A DNA stretch of 64,000 bases from Brevibacillus dissolubilis (GTDB lineage: Bacteria; Bacillota; Bacilli; Brevibacillales; Brevibacillaceae), in contig NZ_VCNA01000001.1 in NCBI RefSeq assembly GCF_006170445.1, positions 744,001-808,000 on the forward strand. Direction: 5' to 3'. The position numbers were made by a program, and so were the translations under genes. Positions 43,930 to 53,384 of the stretch are shown here, piece by piece; positions within the stretch are counted from its first letter, which is position 1; each line of letters begins with the position of its first letter. Below the pieces are notes generated by a model. The model was not told where the DNA came from. It did not search any database and saw only the letters and a list, made by a program, of their open reading frames with translations.

Positions 43930-44023
43930 GTTCCTTCTTTTCACAGAGAGCAAGCTACACATCAAATTCCATTCTATGAACCCTCAAGACGCGCTGTGCT
44001 CTACTATCTCTCTTTTCTTTTCT

Positions 44024-44410
44024 CTATCTTTCCCCGATCTCAAGCCTTCCGTCTCTCAATTCAATCCCCTGTCTCAGCGTCTCTTTAGGAAAGATAAACG
44101 TCCAAGGCGTAGCAGTTTTCGGCCCTACAACCAAAGCTGATATGGTAAAGTGATGCACCGCCATACACTCACCATTTTCCACGTACCTCAATTGGGTATC
44201 GGCAAAAGTCAGCGTATCCTCACTTCCATTCTGCACCAGCACCGTAGCCAGTAACTCTCCGCGATGATTCAGCGCTGTGCGAATCGGGGTCAGTTCCACG
44301 TCCCCTTGGGATGGTCGGGGCGTGGAAGCAAACAGGCCTCGGATCAGCTCGTCATCTTGGGCAGAAAGGGCTTTAGCCCATTTGGTCTCATAGCAAAGCT
44401 CAAAAGGCAT
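44024..44410 (-). CDS. SLAP domain-containing protein
   Basis: A 128-aa protein with the SLAP-type pattern: FELCYETKWAKALSAQDDEL at the start, then PIRTALNHRGELLATVLVQN, ADTQLRYVENGE and PWTFIFPKETL. The domain occurs in Firmicute surface-layer or accessory-secretion contexts. No signal peptide is visible. The start at 44410 matches the usual family start (GGGGAGG lies about 12 nt upstream); an ATG at 44446 is possible. It sits 47 nt behind the GlcF-like gene in the same direction; a role in lactate use is not evident. Confidence 0.72.
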   Translation of the reverse strand: MPFELCYETKWAKALSAQDDELIRGLFASTPRPSQGDVELTPIRTALNHRGELLATVLVQNGSEDTLTFADTQLRYVENGECMAVHHFTISALVVGPKTATPWTFIFPKETLRQGIELRDGRLEIGER

Positions 44411-44457
44411 AACCGGCGACGCCCTCCCCTGTTCATGTTTTGTCATGTACGAGCCAT

Positions 44458-45903
44458 TTATGACAGTGCTCGATCCAGCAATTCCACGATATGCACGGCC
44501 TCCATCTGATCAGACACGCCAGCGCGGTTGACCCCGTGCTTCATCTGGATCAGGCAGCCTGGGTTGGAGGTGACGACATAGTTGGGCTGGGTCTCTTTGA
44601 CGTTTTCCATCTTATCGTCGAGGATATCCATGGACATCTCATAGTTGGTGATATTATAGATCCCCGCAGAGCCGCAGCAGCTGTCGGCGCGGTTCATTTC
44701 CACATAGGTGACACCAGGGATGCTCTTGATCAGGTCGCGTGGCTGGATACGGATTCCTTGGCCATGCGCGAGATGGCAGGAGTCCTGATAGGTGACACGA
44801 GCGTTGAGCGGCTTGTCAAACGTAAGCGGTGGCAGTTCCGTCAAGATTTCATTGATATCCCGCTGTTTGGAGACAAAATTCATCGCGCGCTCCATCCAAG
44901 CCGGATCATCGTGGAACCAGTGGTGGTACTCCTTGAGTGCGGCCCCGCAGCCACCCGCATTGTTGACCAGATAATCGACCCCGGAGCGCTCGAATGCTTC
45001 GATATTGCGTTTGGCCAGCTCAATCGCCCCTGCTTTTTCCCCTGCGTGGGCGTGGAGGGCACCGCAGCAGACCTGGTTCTCGATCATCTCCACGTCACAG
45101 CCTGCTTTGGCGAGCACGCGGGCGGTGGCTTGGTTGATCTCGTAGAACAGGACGTCCATCATACAGCCGAGGAACAGACCGACGCGAAGCGTGGCTTTTG
45201 GCTTGGTGGACTTGACGATCTTGAGGCGCTTGCGGCGCTGCATCGGGGAGGCGATGGTTTGGATCGCGGCTTGCATCTCGGCCATTGGCTTGGGCAGGAT
45301 GTTGACCAGCCCAGTGCTTACGGCAAGCTTCTGCATCCCGGTCGCCTGTGCTGTCCAGAGCAGAGTACCTGCGGTCTTGAGACGGGCCGGACTTGGGAAC
45401 ACCTGATCAAAAATCACTTTGCGGATCAAGAGCTGTCCCTTGGTCTGCTTTTTGTTGGTCTCGACTACCTCGCGCGCTGTCTCCAACATACTGCCGTATG
45501 GGACGCCTGCCGGACAGGCGGTCTCACAGGCACGGCAGCCGAGGCACAGGTACATGTTGTGCTCGAACTCGTCATTGATGGTGAGCGACTCCTGTGCGAC
45601 CCCTTTCATCAGGGCAATTCGTCCGCGCGGGCTGGCGGTTTCTTTGCCCGTCTGGCGGTAGGTTGGACAAGCCGGCAGACAGAAGCCGCACTGCATACAG
45701 TTCATGATTTCATTCATGTCAAACTTGTTCAGCAGGCTCAGATCGGTACAGCCGGGCACGGTTGGGACACCGGGGTTTGCCGAGTGACCAGACGCCGCAT
45801 GTGTGCCAGAGCCAGACGCCATAGAGCTGCTTCCACCCGCTTCGCTAGACGGATTGCTTGCTGTCATCATGTTTGTGTTGTGTTTCGTCATGTCCGCACT
45901 CAC
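44458..45903 (-). CDS. glcF: GlcF-like iron-sulfur subunit of glycolate/lactate oxidase
   Basis: Up to 481 aa. After a Ser/Thr/Gly-rich N-terminus (about 1-50) come two 4Fe-4S motifs, CMQCGFCLPACPTYR and CLGCRACETACPAGVP, then two CCG/CX-type domains (CCGALHAHAGEK and DSCCGSAGIYN). This is the GlcF plan: electrons pass from the flavin subunit to the respiratory chain. The start is uncertain; the frame opens at 45903 (GTG) inside the end of glcD, and several later ATGs exist without a clear ribosome site. Coupling to glcD is likely. Confidence 0.9.
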   Translation of the reverse strand: MSADMTKHNTNMMTASNPSSEAGGSSSMASGSGTHAASGHSANPGVPTVPGCTDLSLLNKFDMNEIMNCMQCGFCLPACPTYRQTGKETASPRGRIALMKGVAQESLTINDEFEHNMYLCLGCRACETACPAGVPYGSMLETAREVVETNKKQTKGQLLIRKVIFDQVFPSPARLKTAGTLLWTAQATGMQKLAVSTGLVNILPKPMAEMQAAIQTIASPMQRRKRLKIVKSTKPKATLRVGLFLGCMMDVLFYEINQATARVLAKAGCDVEMIENQVCCGALHAHAGEKAGAIELAKRNIEAFERSGVDYLVNNAGGCGAALKEYHHWFHDDPAWMERAMNFVSKQRDINEILTELPPLTFDKPLNARVTYQDSCHLAHGQGIRIQPRDLIKSIPGVTYVEMNRADSCCGSAGIYNITNYEMSMDILDDKMENVKETQPNYVVTSNPGCLIQMKHGVNRAGVSDQMEAVHIVELLDRALS

Positions 45904-47314
45904 ACTTGCTCACCACCACTCTGCGACGATCACTCTTCGCAAAAATTTTGCCCGGATTCATGATGCCGTTCGGGTCGAATGCTGCTTTGATCCTCTTCAT
46001 CAGGTCAATTCCTGCTTCGCCTACCTTGAGCTCGAGATAGCCTGCTTTGGCAATACCGACACCGTGTTCGCCGGTGATCGTGCCGCCCAGCTTGATGGCT
46101 GCGTGGAAGATCTCTTCGAATGCTTTCTCTACGCGGTGAATCTCTTCCTTGTCACGCTCATCGGTCATACAGGTTGGATGCAGGTTGCCATCGCCTGCGT
46201 GGCCGAAGGTGCAGATTTGGACATTGTATTTTTTCGCAATCACGTTGACTTGCTCGGTCATCTCAGCCAGATGGGCGCGTGGCACGGTCGCGTCTTCGAG
46301 GATGGTGGTCGGCTTGACACGGGACAGTGCAGACAGCGCGGCACGGCGGGCAGCCATCAGCTTGTTGGCTTCATCCGTGGTCTGTGCGAGACGTACTTCG
46401 ACTGCGCCTTCCTGGTATGCGATTTCTTCGATCCGCATGATATCGCGCTCCACCTGTGCCTCCATCCCGTCCTGCTCGATCAGAAGCATCGCCTGCATGT
46501 CGCACGGCAGACCGATTCTGGCAAAATCCTCGACTACCTTCATCGTCGCTTGATCGAGGAACTCCATGGTCGCCGGGATGATCTTCGCCGCAATGACTCG
46601 CTGGACGGTACGGGCCGCATCGGTCAGGCTACGGTAGTACGCCACCATCGTACGCTTGGTCTCTGGCAGCGGGAGCAGCTTCGCCGTGATATTGGACACG
46701 ACAGCAAGCGTCCCCTCGGAGCCGACCATCAGCTTGGTCAGGTCATAGCCTGCGACGTCTTTGGCGTTTTTGCCGCCGACATGGAGGATTTCGCCTGTCG
46801 GCAGCACCAGCTCCAGACCCATGATATAGTCCTTGGTCACGCCGTATTTGAGACCGCGCATCCCACCTGCACACTCAGCCACATTGCCGCCCATCGTGGA
46901 GATGCGCATGCTGCCCGGGTCTGGTGGATAAAACAGACCAAGGCGCTCCACGGCCGCATGCAGATCGGCAGTGATCACGCCAGGACCGAAGGAGGCGGTC
47001 AGGTTGTCTTGGTCGATTTCACGGATTTTGTTGAGGCGGTTCGTATTCATCACGATACCGCCCTCGACAGGAACAGTCCCTCCGCAAAGGTTGGTTCCAG
47101 AGCCGCGCGGTACGATCGGAATACGGCGGGCATTGGCAATCTTTAAGATAGCGGCGATCTCCTCCGTACTGCCCGGCATCACCACCGCATCCGGCATCGA
47201 TTGAAACAGCGGCGTGGAATCGTAGGAATACGCGTACAATTCATTTTCCGTATCCATGAAGTACTTGTCTCCGACGATCTGGAGCAGCTCGCTTCTCACC
47301 TCTTTGCTGAGCAT
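45845..47314 (-). CDS. glcD: GlcD-like FAD-linked oxidase subunit
   Basis: A 489-aa flavoprotein oxidising a 2-hydroxyacid (glycolate or D-lactate). The PCMH-type FAD domain shows IPIVPRGSGTNLCGG and DPGSMRISTMGGNVAECAGG, and the C-terminal substrate domain has FGHAGDGNLHPT and GGTITGEHGVG. The final 30 residues carry an unusual CECGHDETQHKHDD His/Cys/Asp tail that overlaps the start of glcF in another frame. The start at 47314 is favoured because GGAG lies 7 nt upstream. In one operon with lutABC it would cover the D-isomer while LutABC handles L-lactate (inference). Confidence 0.92.
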   Translation of the reverse strand: MLSKEVRSELLQIVGDKYFMDTENELYAYSYDSTPLFQSMPDAVVMPGSTEEIAAILKIANARRIPIVPRGSGTNLCGGTVPVEGGIVMNTNRLNKIREIDQDNLTASFGPGVITADLHAAVERLGLFYPPDPGSMRISTMGGNVAECAGGMRGLKYGVTKDYIMGLELVLPTGEILHVGGKNAKDVAGYDLTKLMVGSEGTLAVVSNITAKLLPLPETKRTMVAYYRSLTDAARTVQRVIAAKIIPATMEFLDQATMKVVEDFARIGLPCDMQAMLLIEQDGMEAQVERDIMRIEEIAYQEGAVEVRLAQTTDEANKLMAARRAALSALSRVKPTTILEDATVPRAHLAEMTEQVNVIAKKYNVQICTFGHAGDGNLHPTCMTDERDKEEIHRVEKAFEEIFHAAIKLGGTITGEHGVGIAKAGYLELKVGEAGIDLMKRIKAAFDPNGIMNPGKIFAKSDRRRVVVSKCECGHDETQHKHDDSKQSV

Positions 47315-47346
47315 ATGCATTCTCCTTTGCTGATAAAATGATGGCT

Positions 47347-48072
47347 TTATTTCTCGTCGAGCACCAGTGCATAGACGATCCCCGGCCCATGCACCCCGAT
47401 GGTCAGATCATTCTCAATATCGGCAGAGCGGCTTGGCCCGGAGATAAAATGAATCCCCGCAGGCATACCATTCTGGTTCCACTTGGTCACTTCCCGCATC
47501 ACTTCGCCCATCTTGGTCTTGATCACGCCCGCAGGCACGATCGCGATGAAGATGGTCGGCAACAGGCTGAGTGAGCGACCTTTTTCAGGACTGGACGTGA
47601 CGACGACAGAGCCAGTGTGGGCCACCGCAAAATCGACGACCGTGATCCCGATATCAGCACCCGCCGCTTTGGCGAGCAGATCGGCCGGGCTGTCCTTTTC
47701 CCAGATGGTCATATCGAGGTCGGAGAGCTTCTCATCTACCTTCATCTCTTCCAAAAGTCCGTGCTTGGCGCGGATGATCTGTTTGGCCGACATCCCATGT
47801 GCCAGCTCGTCGATGAAAGCCGCGATCTCTTCCTTGGTGGCAAAACGCTTCGCCGTCCCGCCTAAGCTCTCCCAGTTGCGCATGAACAGCTCGATGCGCT
47901 CCTGTTCACCGAGATTGTACTCCCGCCAAAAGTCAGGGACACCGCGCACCGGCTGAACCGGCTTTTCCGTGATGCGGTCGCGTCCGAGACGGTTGGCGAT
48001 ATGGGCAAAAAACACCCCTTCTTTTTCACGTGCCTGTTTATCTAATTGTTCAATGAGTGGATGAGGTTTCAC
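47347..48072 (-). CDS. lutC: lactate utilisation protein C (LUD domain)
   Basis: A 241-aa LUD-domain protein, third part of the LutABC L-lactate oxidase. Diagnostic stretches are GITVVDFAVAHTGSVVV, SLSLLPTIFIAIVP and the C-terminal FISGPSRSADIENDLTIGVH. Its ATG overlaps the lutB stop (ATGA). Length matches Bacillus LutC. Confidence 0.95.
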   Translation of the reverse strand: MKPHPLIEQLDKQAREKEGVFFAHIANRLGRDRITEKPVQPVRGVPDFWREYNLGEQERIELFMRNWESLGGTAKRFATKEEIAAFIDELAHGMSAKQIIRAKHGLLEEMKVDEKLSDLDMTIWEKDSPADLLAKAAGADIGITVVDFAVAHTGSVVVTSSPEKGRSLSLLPTIFIAIVPAGVIKTKMGEVMREVTKWNQNGMPAGIHFISGPSRSADIENDLTIGVHGPGIVYALVLDEK

Positions 48073-49571
48073 CGTTGTTTCCCCCGTTTCGCCACGATCT
48101 CTTCCATGCGCTGTTTGATGTCGGCTGGCAGTTCGTTTTTGGTCTGTTTCAATTCTTGATCAAGCTCGCTCCACGAATCACGGAACGATTGGGGCGCCAA
48201 GGCAGGTGCATGACGGAAGCTGTTCCACGCTTTGAGCGGGCCGAGCTTGCTTGAAATCATGCCGTTTTTGACGAGCGGCAATTGCGCCACTTTACCAAAA
48301 CGCAGGACGCTTCGAAACAGTCTGTGGTTGGAGGCGACGATCTGGAAGCCCTTCATGCCGAGCTGCTCTGCTTTTTTCACGATACCCTCTTCCACATTGC
48401 GACGGCGGATATAGACCAGCATGTCGTGCAGCGGGATTTTGACCGGACAAGCCTCATGACAGGCCCCGCACAGGGTAGACGCATTGGCGACCTCGCCCCA
48501 CTGTTCGCGGTTATCGAGATTAAGTACCGGTGTAAGTACCGCACCGATCGGGCCAGAGTAGACCCAGCCATAGGTGTGACCGCCGACATGACGGTAGACC
48601 GGGCAGGCATTGAGACACGCCCCACAGCGGATGCAGTTGAGCACTTCCTGAAACTCAGGGTCACCCAGCTGTTGGGAGCGTCCGTTATCAAGGATGATGA
48701 TGTGCATCTCTTCGGGACCGTCTGAATCTTCGCTGCGCTTCGGCCCGTTGATCGCGGACATGTAGACCGTCAGCTTCTGACCGGTTGCGGCACGCGGCAG
48801 AAGCGATGCCATCACTTCGAGGTCTTCAAAGGACGGAATGATCCGCTCCATCCCCATAAACGTAATCTGGGTCTTCGGCACCGTGCTGACCATGCGCGCA
48901 TTTCCTTCATTAGAAAAGAGCACCATGGAGCCGGATTCGGCAATCGCGAAGTTACAGCCCGTCATCCCGATATCGGCTTCGAGGAATTTTTCACGAAGCT
49001 TGCTGCGGGCAAAGCCTGCGAGCGTCTTCGTCACTGGCGGCAGCGTCTCCCCTGCTTCTGCGGAGAACAGGTCGGCTACCTGCTGTTTGTTCTTATGGAT
49101 GGCTGGAATAATGATGTGCGAAGGAGTCTCCCCCGCAAGCTGTATGATATATTCACCCAAGTCGGTTTCGACGACTTCGATGTCGTTTTCTTCGAGAGCA
49201 TGGTTGATATGGACTTCCTCAGACACCATTGATTTAGATTTTACCACTGATTTGGCTTTTTTGGCTTCCATAATCTTCATGGTAATGTCGACAGCTTCCT
49301 TGGTATCTTTGGCAAAATGTACATAGCCACCTGCTTTGCGCACGTTTTCGACGAACAGGGACAGATAATAGTCCAGATGTGCGATCGTGTGCAGACGGAT
49401 CATCCGGCCACGGTCACGCCAGTCTTCCCAGTTGCCCAGCTCATCGGTGGCCGACTTTTTGTTGGTGCGAAGCTTCTCGGTCGTGTACTTGACGGCATTG
49501 CGCAGGAATTCATCATTGAGCGCGACACGGGCGCGTTCTTCTAACGTAGATGTTGGGTTAAATCCGCTCAT
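48069..49571 (-). CDS. lutB: lactate utilisation iron-sulfur protein B
   Basis: A 500-aa LUD/ferredoxin fusion. The N-terminal LUD part has CNFAIAESGSMVLFSNEGN. Two 4Fe-4S motifs follow, CIRCGACLNACPVYRHVGG and CGACHEACPVKIP. The C-terminal helical region ends in a basic tail. Together with LutA and LutC it oxidises L-lactate to pyruvate. It overlaps both neighbours by four bases, showing tight translational coupling. Confidence 0.95.
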   Translation of the reverse strand: MSGFNPTSTLEERARVALNDEFLRNAVKYTTEKLRTNKKSATDELGNWEDWRDRGRMIRLHTIAHLDYYLSLFVENVRKAGGYVHFAKDTKEAVDITMKIMEAKKAKSVVKSKSMVSEEVHINHALEENDIEVVETDLGEYIIQLAGETPSHIIIPAIHKNKQQVADLFSAEAGETLPPVTKTLAGFARSKLREKFLEADIGMTGCNFAIAESGSMVLFSNEGNARMVSTVPKTQITFMGMERIIPSFEDLEVMASLLPRAATGQKLTVYMSAINGPKRSEDSDGPEEMHIIILDNGRSQQLGDPEFQEVLNCIRCGACLNACPVYRHVGGHTYGWVYSGPIGAVLTPVLNLDNREQWGEVANASTLCGACHEACPVKIPLHDMLVYIRRRNVEEGIVKKAEQLGMKGFQIVASNHRLFRSVLRFGKVAQLPLVKNGMISSKLGPLKAWNSFRHAPALAPQSFRDSWSELDQELKQTKNELPADIKQRMEEIVAKRGKQR

Positions 49572-50302
49572 GACTGTTTGCTCACCCCTTCATACAAAAG
49601 CTCTGCCAGATGCATCACGCGAATCGGTTTGCCTGCATGCTGCAATCTGCCTCCGATATTCATCAGACAGCCCATATCCAGACCGACCAGCACCTCTGCC
49701 TGGGTCTCCAGCACATGCTCTGCTTTTTCCGTCACCATCGCACCGGAGATGTCGGACAGCTTGACAGCGAAGGTACCGCCGAAGCCGCAGCAGTCTTCTG
49801 CATACGGGAGTGGCACGAATTCCAGACCTTCGACTTTTTCCAATAGCTGGTATGGCTCATCCTTTACACCCAGCAGTCTTGTGCCGTGGCAGGATGGATG
49901 ATAGGTGACCTTGTGTGGAAAATGTGCGCCCAGATCGGTGATCCCCAGCACCTTGACGAGAAACTGGGTGAATTCATAGCTTTTCGCGATCAGATCCTTC
50001 GCTTTTTTCAGATAGATCGGCTCATCGACGAACAATGTCTCATAGTGATGATGAATCATGCTGACACACGAACCGGACGGCGCAATGACAAAATCACTGT
50101 CCTCAAACGCGTCAATGATCGTACGCGCTGATTCCCGTGCGGTGTCCCAATACCCGCTGTTAAAAGCAGGCTGGCCGCAACAGGTCTGCACTTCGGGAAA
50201 ATGCAGCTCGATCCCATAATGATGGAGGAGGCGGGCCATCGCCTGGCCCACCCTCGGATAGATTGCGTCTGATAAGCATGTGATAAAAAGGGATACTTTC
50301 AT
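49568..50302 (-). CDS. lutA: lactate utilisation Fe-S protein A (CCG domain)
   Basis: A 244-aa protein with two CCG domains: TCCGQPAFNSGY and EDCCGFGGTFAVK, plus the CHGTRLLG and GLDMGCLMNIGG stretches that hold further cluster ligands. The start at 50302 follows AGGAGG; the frame extends upstream to 50518 but without family similarity. It is the first gene of lutABC, 80 nt after the permease. Confidence 0.95.
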   Translation of the reverse strand: MKVSLFITCLSDAIYPRVGQAMARLLHHYGIELHFPEVQTCCGQPAFNSGYWDTARESARTIIDAFEDSDFVIAPSGSCVSMIHHHYETLFVDEPIYLKKAKDLIAKSYEFTQFLVKVLGITDLGAHFPHKVTYHPSCHGTRLLGVKDEPYQLLEKVEGLEFVPLPYAEDCCGFGGTFAVKLSDISGAMVTEKAEHVLETQAEVLVGLDMGCLMNIGGRLQHAGKPIRVMHLAELLYEGVSKQS

Positions 50303-50382
50303 GTATGGTTTCCTCCTGTCAGACGGTTCAAAAAATCTTCGTTCTCTCTCTGTTATTGTAACTCCTATTTTTGGAAATATCG

Positions 50383-52044
50383 CTACGGAAGCATCCAAGT
50401 CAGCACATACGCTTGCAGGTACGTGATAATCCCAACCATGACCAGGAAGAAAATACTGTGTTTGACGGTAAAGCGGAACAAGTCGGATTCTTTGCCCGCC
50501 AAGCCTACTGCCGCACATGCAACTGCGATGGATTGCGGCGAGATCATTTTACCAGTTACGCCACCTGTAGAGTTGGCTGCGACGAGCAGACCGTCATTGA
50601 CCCCGATGTGGTTGGCTGTGATCTGCTGCAGGTTGGAGAACAGGGCGTTGGATGAGGTGTCAGATCCGGTGAGAAATACCCCAAGCCAGCCGAGGAATGG
50701 CGAGAAGAATGGGAAGAGTGCGCCAGATCCTGCCAAAAGAAGTCCGAGTGTCGCGGATTGGCCGGAGTAGTTGGCAACAAACGCGAAGCCAAGCACCATC
50801 GAGATCGTGTAGATCGGCCAGCGAAGCTCAATGACCGTCTCCTTCAGCGTGGAGAAGAACGATTTGGAATCAAAACGCAGGTAGATGGCGGTGATGATCG
50901 CCCCGATAAAGATCGCTGTCCCTGTTGCTGACAGGATGTCCAGCTTGAGCACCGCTTCGTACGGAGTCAGCTCGTTCACGATTGGCTGTGCTTTGAGAAC
51001 CATCTTGTCGAGGAAAGGAACGTGGATCTTGAATACGAGACCTTCCAGTACGCCGTCTTTGGCGAACAAATCCTTAAACGGCTTGAGGCTCCAGATCGTA
51101 ACCATGATGGTGAGGATGAGGAAAGGTGACCATGCTTTGGCGATTTGACCGCCTGTGTAATCGCCGACCCGTTCAGATGCTGCCGCCACTTCTGCACTCA
51201 TGCCTTGGTTTTCAAAGCGGAAGATGCGTTTCGGCTGCCATACCTTGAGGAACAGGGCCAGACATACGAGGGAAACGAGTGCGGAGGTGATGTCCGGCAG
51301 CTCAGGACCGAGGTAGTTGGCTGTGATGTACTGTGTAACCGCGAAGGAACCGCCGCCCACGAGTACCGCCGGCCAAGTCTCCTTCACACCGCGCCAGCCG
51401 TCCATGATCATGACGAGCCAGAATGGAACGATCAGTGACAAGAGCGGCAATTGGCGACCCGCGATCTGACCGATCTCAAAAGCCGGAATGCCTGTGATCT
51501 GACCTGCGACCGTGATCGGAATGCCCATCGCACCGAATGCGACCGGTGCCGTATTGGCGATCAGACAGAGACCTGCTGCATACAAAGGATTGAACCCAAG
51601 ACCGACGAGCAAAGCTGCCGTGATGGCAACCGGTGCACCAAAGCCTGCCGCCCCTTCTAAGAACGCTCCGAAGGAAAAACCGACGAGCAGCATTTGCAGA
51701 CGCTGGTCACGCGTAATTCCGACGACAGAAGAGCGGATGATTTCGAACTGTCCGGTTTTGACTGTGATTTTGTAAAGGAAGACAGCGCTTACAATAATCC
51801 AAGCAATCGGCCAGATGCCATAGGCGAAGCCATAACCCGCAGATGCGAGCGCCATGCTGACCGGCATTTTGTAAGCAAAGATGGCGACCGCGATAGACAA
51901 GAGCACAGTAATCGTTCCCACCACATGCCCCTTCATGCGAAATACTGCCAATGCGACGAAGAAGAAGACGATTGGAATGAGTGCAACCAGCGAGGAGGTT
52001 ACCACGTTGCCCAACGGTTCATAGACCTGGGTCCAAGTTTGCAT
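50383..52044 (-). CDS. lldP: L-lactate permease (LctP family)
   Basis: A 553-aa integral membrane protein with about 13 helices that imports lactate (or glycolate) with protons. Family marks are [49 protein letters not shown] and [21 protein letters not shown] precedes the ATG. The GGTCATCTGATGACT operator lies about 80 nt upstream, so import and oxidation are induced together. Confidence 0.95.
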   Translation of the reverse strand: MQTWTQVYEPLGNVVTSSLVALIPIVFFFVALAVFRMKGHVVGTITVLLSIAVAIFAYKMPVSMALASAGYGFAYGIWPIAWIIVSAVFLYKITVKTGQFEIIRSSVVGITRDQRLQMLLVGFSFGAFLEGAAGFGAPVAITAALLVGLGFNPLYAAGLCLIANTAPVAFGAMGIPITVAGQITGIPAFEIGQIAGRQLPLLSLIVPFWLVMIMDGWRGVKETWPAVLVGGGSFAVTQYITANYLGPELPDITSALVSLVCLALFLKVWQPKRIFRFENQGMSAEVAAASERVGDYTGGQIAKAWSPFLILTIMVTIWSLKPFKDLFAKDGVLEGLVFKIHVPFLDKMVLKAQPIVNELTPYEAVLKLDILSATGTAIFIGAIITAIYLRFDSKSFFSTLKETVIELRWPIYTISMVLGFAFVANYSGQSATLGLLLAGSGALFPFFSPFLGWLGVFLTGSDTSSNALFSNLQQITANHIGVNDGLLVAANSTGGVTGKMISPQSIAVACAAVGLAGKESDLFRFTVKHSIFFLVMVGIITYLQAYVLTWMLP

Positions 52045-52122
52045 ACGAACACCTCTTTTTCAAAAAATTTTGTATCGTTAAGCCGAGTGGCGTAACTTCA
52101 GAGATGAGAGGTTCTGTTGATC

Positions 52123-52138
52123 TGGTCATCTGATGACT
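52123..52138. promoter_or_regulatory. GntR-type operator upstream of lldP
   Basis: TGGTCATCTGATGACT contains a perfect palindrome GTCATC-T-GATGAC. The identical 15-mer occurs at 52902-52916 in front of the regulator gene. It is the probable binding site of the FadR-type protein encoded between the two copies. Confidence 0.85.
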
Positions 52139-52157
52139 AGTCTGCAGAAAAAGTCAG

Positions 52158-52877
52158 TTAGGGTGTAACTGACTTATCATGTAACATGTCACGCTCGACA
52201 CCGCGCAGATGAGTAAGCATCGCTTCCTCTGCGGCGTTGGGATCTTGTTCTGTGATGGCGTGATAGATTCGCGTGTGTTCGGCGAGCAGTCGCTCTGGTG
52301 TGCCGGGATGACGGTACATCTGTTCCCGGTTGTTCTTGAGCGATTTCTGCAGCGTCTCTGAAAGCGATTGCATCATTGATTCTAAAATAGAATTGCGGCT
52401 GGCTACAGCGATGGCATAGTGGAACTGCCAATCGGCCTGCTCTCCCAAGTCTCCCTGATGAAGACACGCCTGCATCTCATCAAGGGCCGCTTGAATCTGG
52501 CGTAAGTCCTCTTCATTGCGGCGCTCGGCAGCCAGTCTCACAATACCGACTTCCACGATTTTACGGACTTCTAACAAGTCTTGGGTATCCTGATTGGTGA
52601 GTGGTTGGATGTGCTCGAAGCTGTTCATCACCTGCTCTGGGTTCAACTTGGTGACGAACGTCCCCTCTCCCTGCCGGATCGTCAAGAGGCCCATCGTCTT
52701 AAGCGAACTGATCGCTTCCCGCAGTGTGGATTGACCGACACCAAGCATCTCGCCCAATTCGCGCAGAGACGGCAAACGGTCACCAGCCTGATAGACCCCC
52801 GACATAATCTGTTCTTTCAGATAGTCGGCCACTTCCTCATAGGTCTTGCGTACCCGAAACTGTGAACCCTCTTTCAT
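52158..52877 (-). CDS. lutR: FadR-subfamily GntR regulator of lactate genes (LutR/LldR-like)
   Basis: A 239-aa protein with an N-terminal winged helix (DRLPSLRELGEMLGVGQSTL, then LKTMGLLTIRQGEGTFV) and a C-terminal all-helical FCD effector domain (ELL..RKIVEVGIVRLAAERR; DWQFHYAIAVASRNSI; HTRIYHAITEQDPNAAEEAM). The D, H and H residues expected to hold the metal/ligand site are present. It is upstream of and co-directional with lldP-lutABC. Identical operators at both genes predict autorepression and lactate-induced release. Confidence 0.92.
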   Translation of the reverse strand: MKEGSQFRVRKTYEEVADYLKEQIMSGVYQAGDRLPSLRELGEMLGVGQSTLREAISSLKTMGLLTIRQGEGTFVTKLNPEQVMNSFEHIQPLTNQDTQDLLEVRKIVEVGIVRLAAERRNEEDLRQIQAALDEMQACLHQGDLGEQADWQFHYAIAVASRNSILESMMQSLSETLQKSLKNNREQMYRHPGTPERLLAEHTRIYHAITEQDPNAAEEAMLTHLRGVERDMLHDKSVTP

Positions 52878-52900
52878 AAAGGCACCTCACGTTCAACATA

Positions 52901-52960
52901 AGGTCATCTGATGACTGTCTGTTATGTTACAAATTTAGTGGATGGGCATTCAATTGTCAA
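52901..52960 (-). promoter_or_regulatory. lutR promoter and downstream operator
   Basis: Minus-strand promoter TTGACA (52955-52960), 17-nt spacer, TAAATT (52932-52937). The palindromic operator AGGTCATCTGATGACT (52901-52916) starts about 15 nt past the -10, at or just after the transcription start, so a bound regulator would block escape or elongation. Confidence 0.8.
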
Positions 52961-53003
52961 CTGTAATTTTGGACATTTTTCACTTGACATCGTATCTTGT
53001 TAC

Positions 53004-53384
53004 CTATTCGTCAAACGTAAAAGGTGTTTGATAACCGTCTTTTATTTTACGGACCGCTTCATCATGAGTGGATACCAATGGAAAGATTAGATGAAGCTTG
53101 GAAATCGTGAACAACTGCAATATCAATGGATCAAGGACGAGAATAGCGATTTTTTTGGTGCCGACCCGCTTGGAAAAATGGATCAGTGTCCCGATTCCTG
53201 TGCTGTCAATAAACGAAAGCTGGGACAGGTCAAAAATATATCCGTTGCTTGTGATGTCCAGTTCGTTCAATTTTTGTCTGGCGGTATCGGTTTGTCCATA
53301 AATAAATTTTCCCTTTAATTGGATCACAGTGAAGCCGTCGCTCTCCTGAATCGTAATCTCAAAAGGTCCCACTGGTTTATTCAC
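53004..53384 (-). CDS. STAS-domain anti-anti-sigma factor (RsbV-like)
   Basis: 126 aa. The STAS core shows FTVIQLKGKFIYGQTD and FDLSQLSFIDSTGIGTLIHF; the Ser in DSTG is the site that the cognate kinase phosphorylates. A GTG start at 53384 with GGGGAG nine bases upstream overlaps the stop of the ATPase gene by eight bases, so the longer reading to 53444 is not preferred. It forms a partner-switch triplet with the next two genes. No sigma factor gene is adjacent. Confidence 0.9.
   Translation of the reverse strand: MNKPVGPFEITIQESDGFTVIQLKGKFIYGQTDTARQKLNELDITSNGYIFDLSQLSFIDSTGIGTLIHFSKRVGTKKIAILVLDPLILQLFTISKLHLIFPLVSTHDEAVRKIKDGYQTPFTFDE

Noticed and set aside
43395-44140. Several open frames of 70-180 codons on both strands
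   Set aside because: They follow the GC-rich direct and inverted repeats, so the same peptide appears several times in different frames; no start signals.
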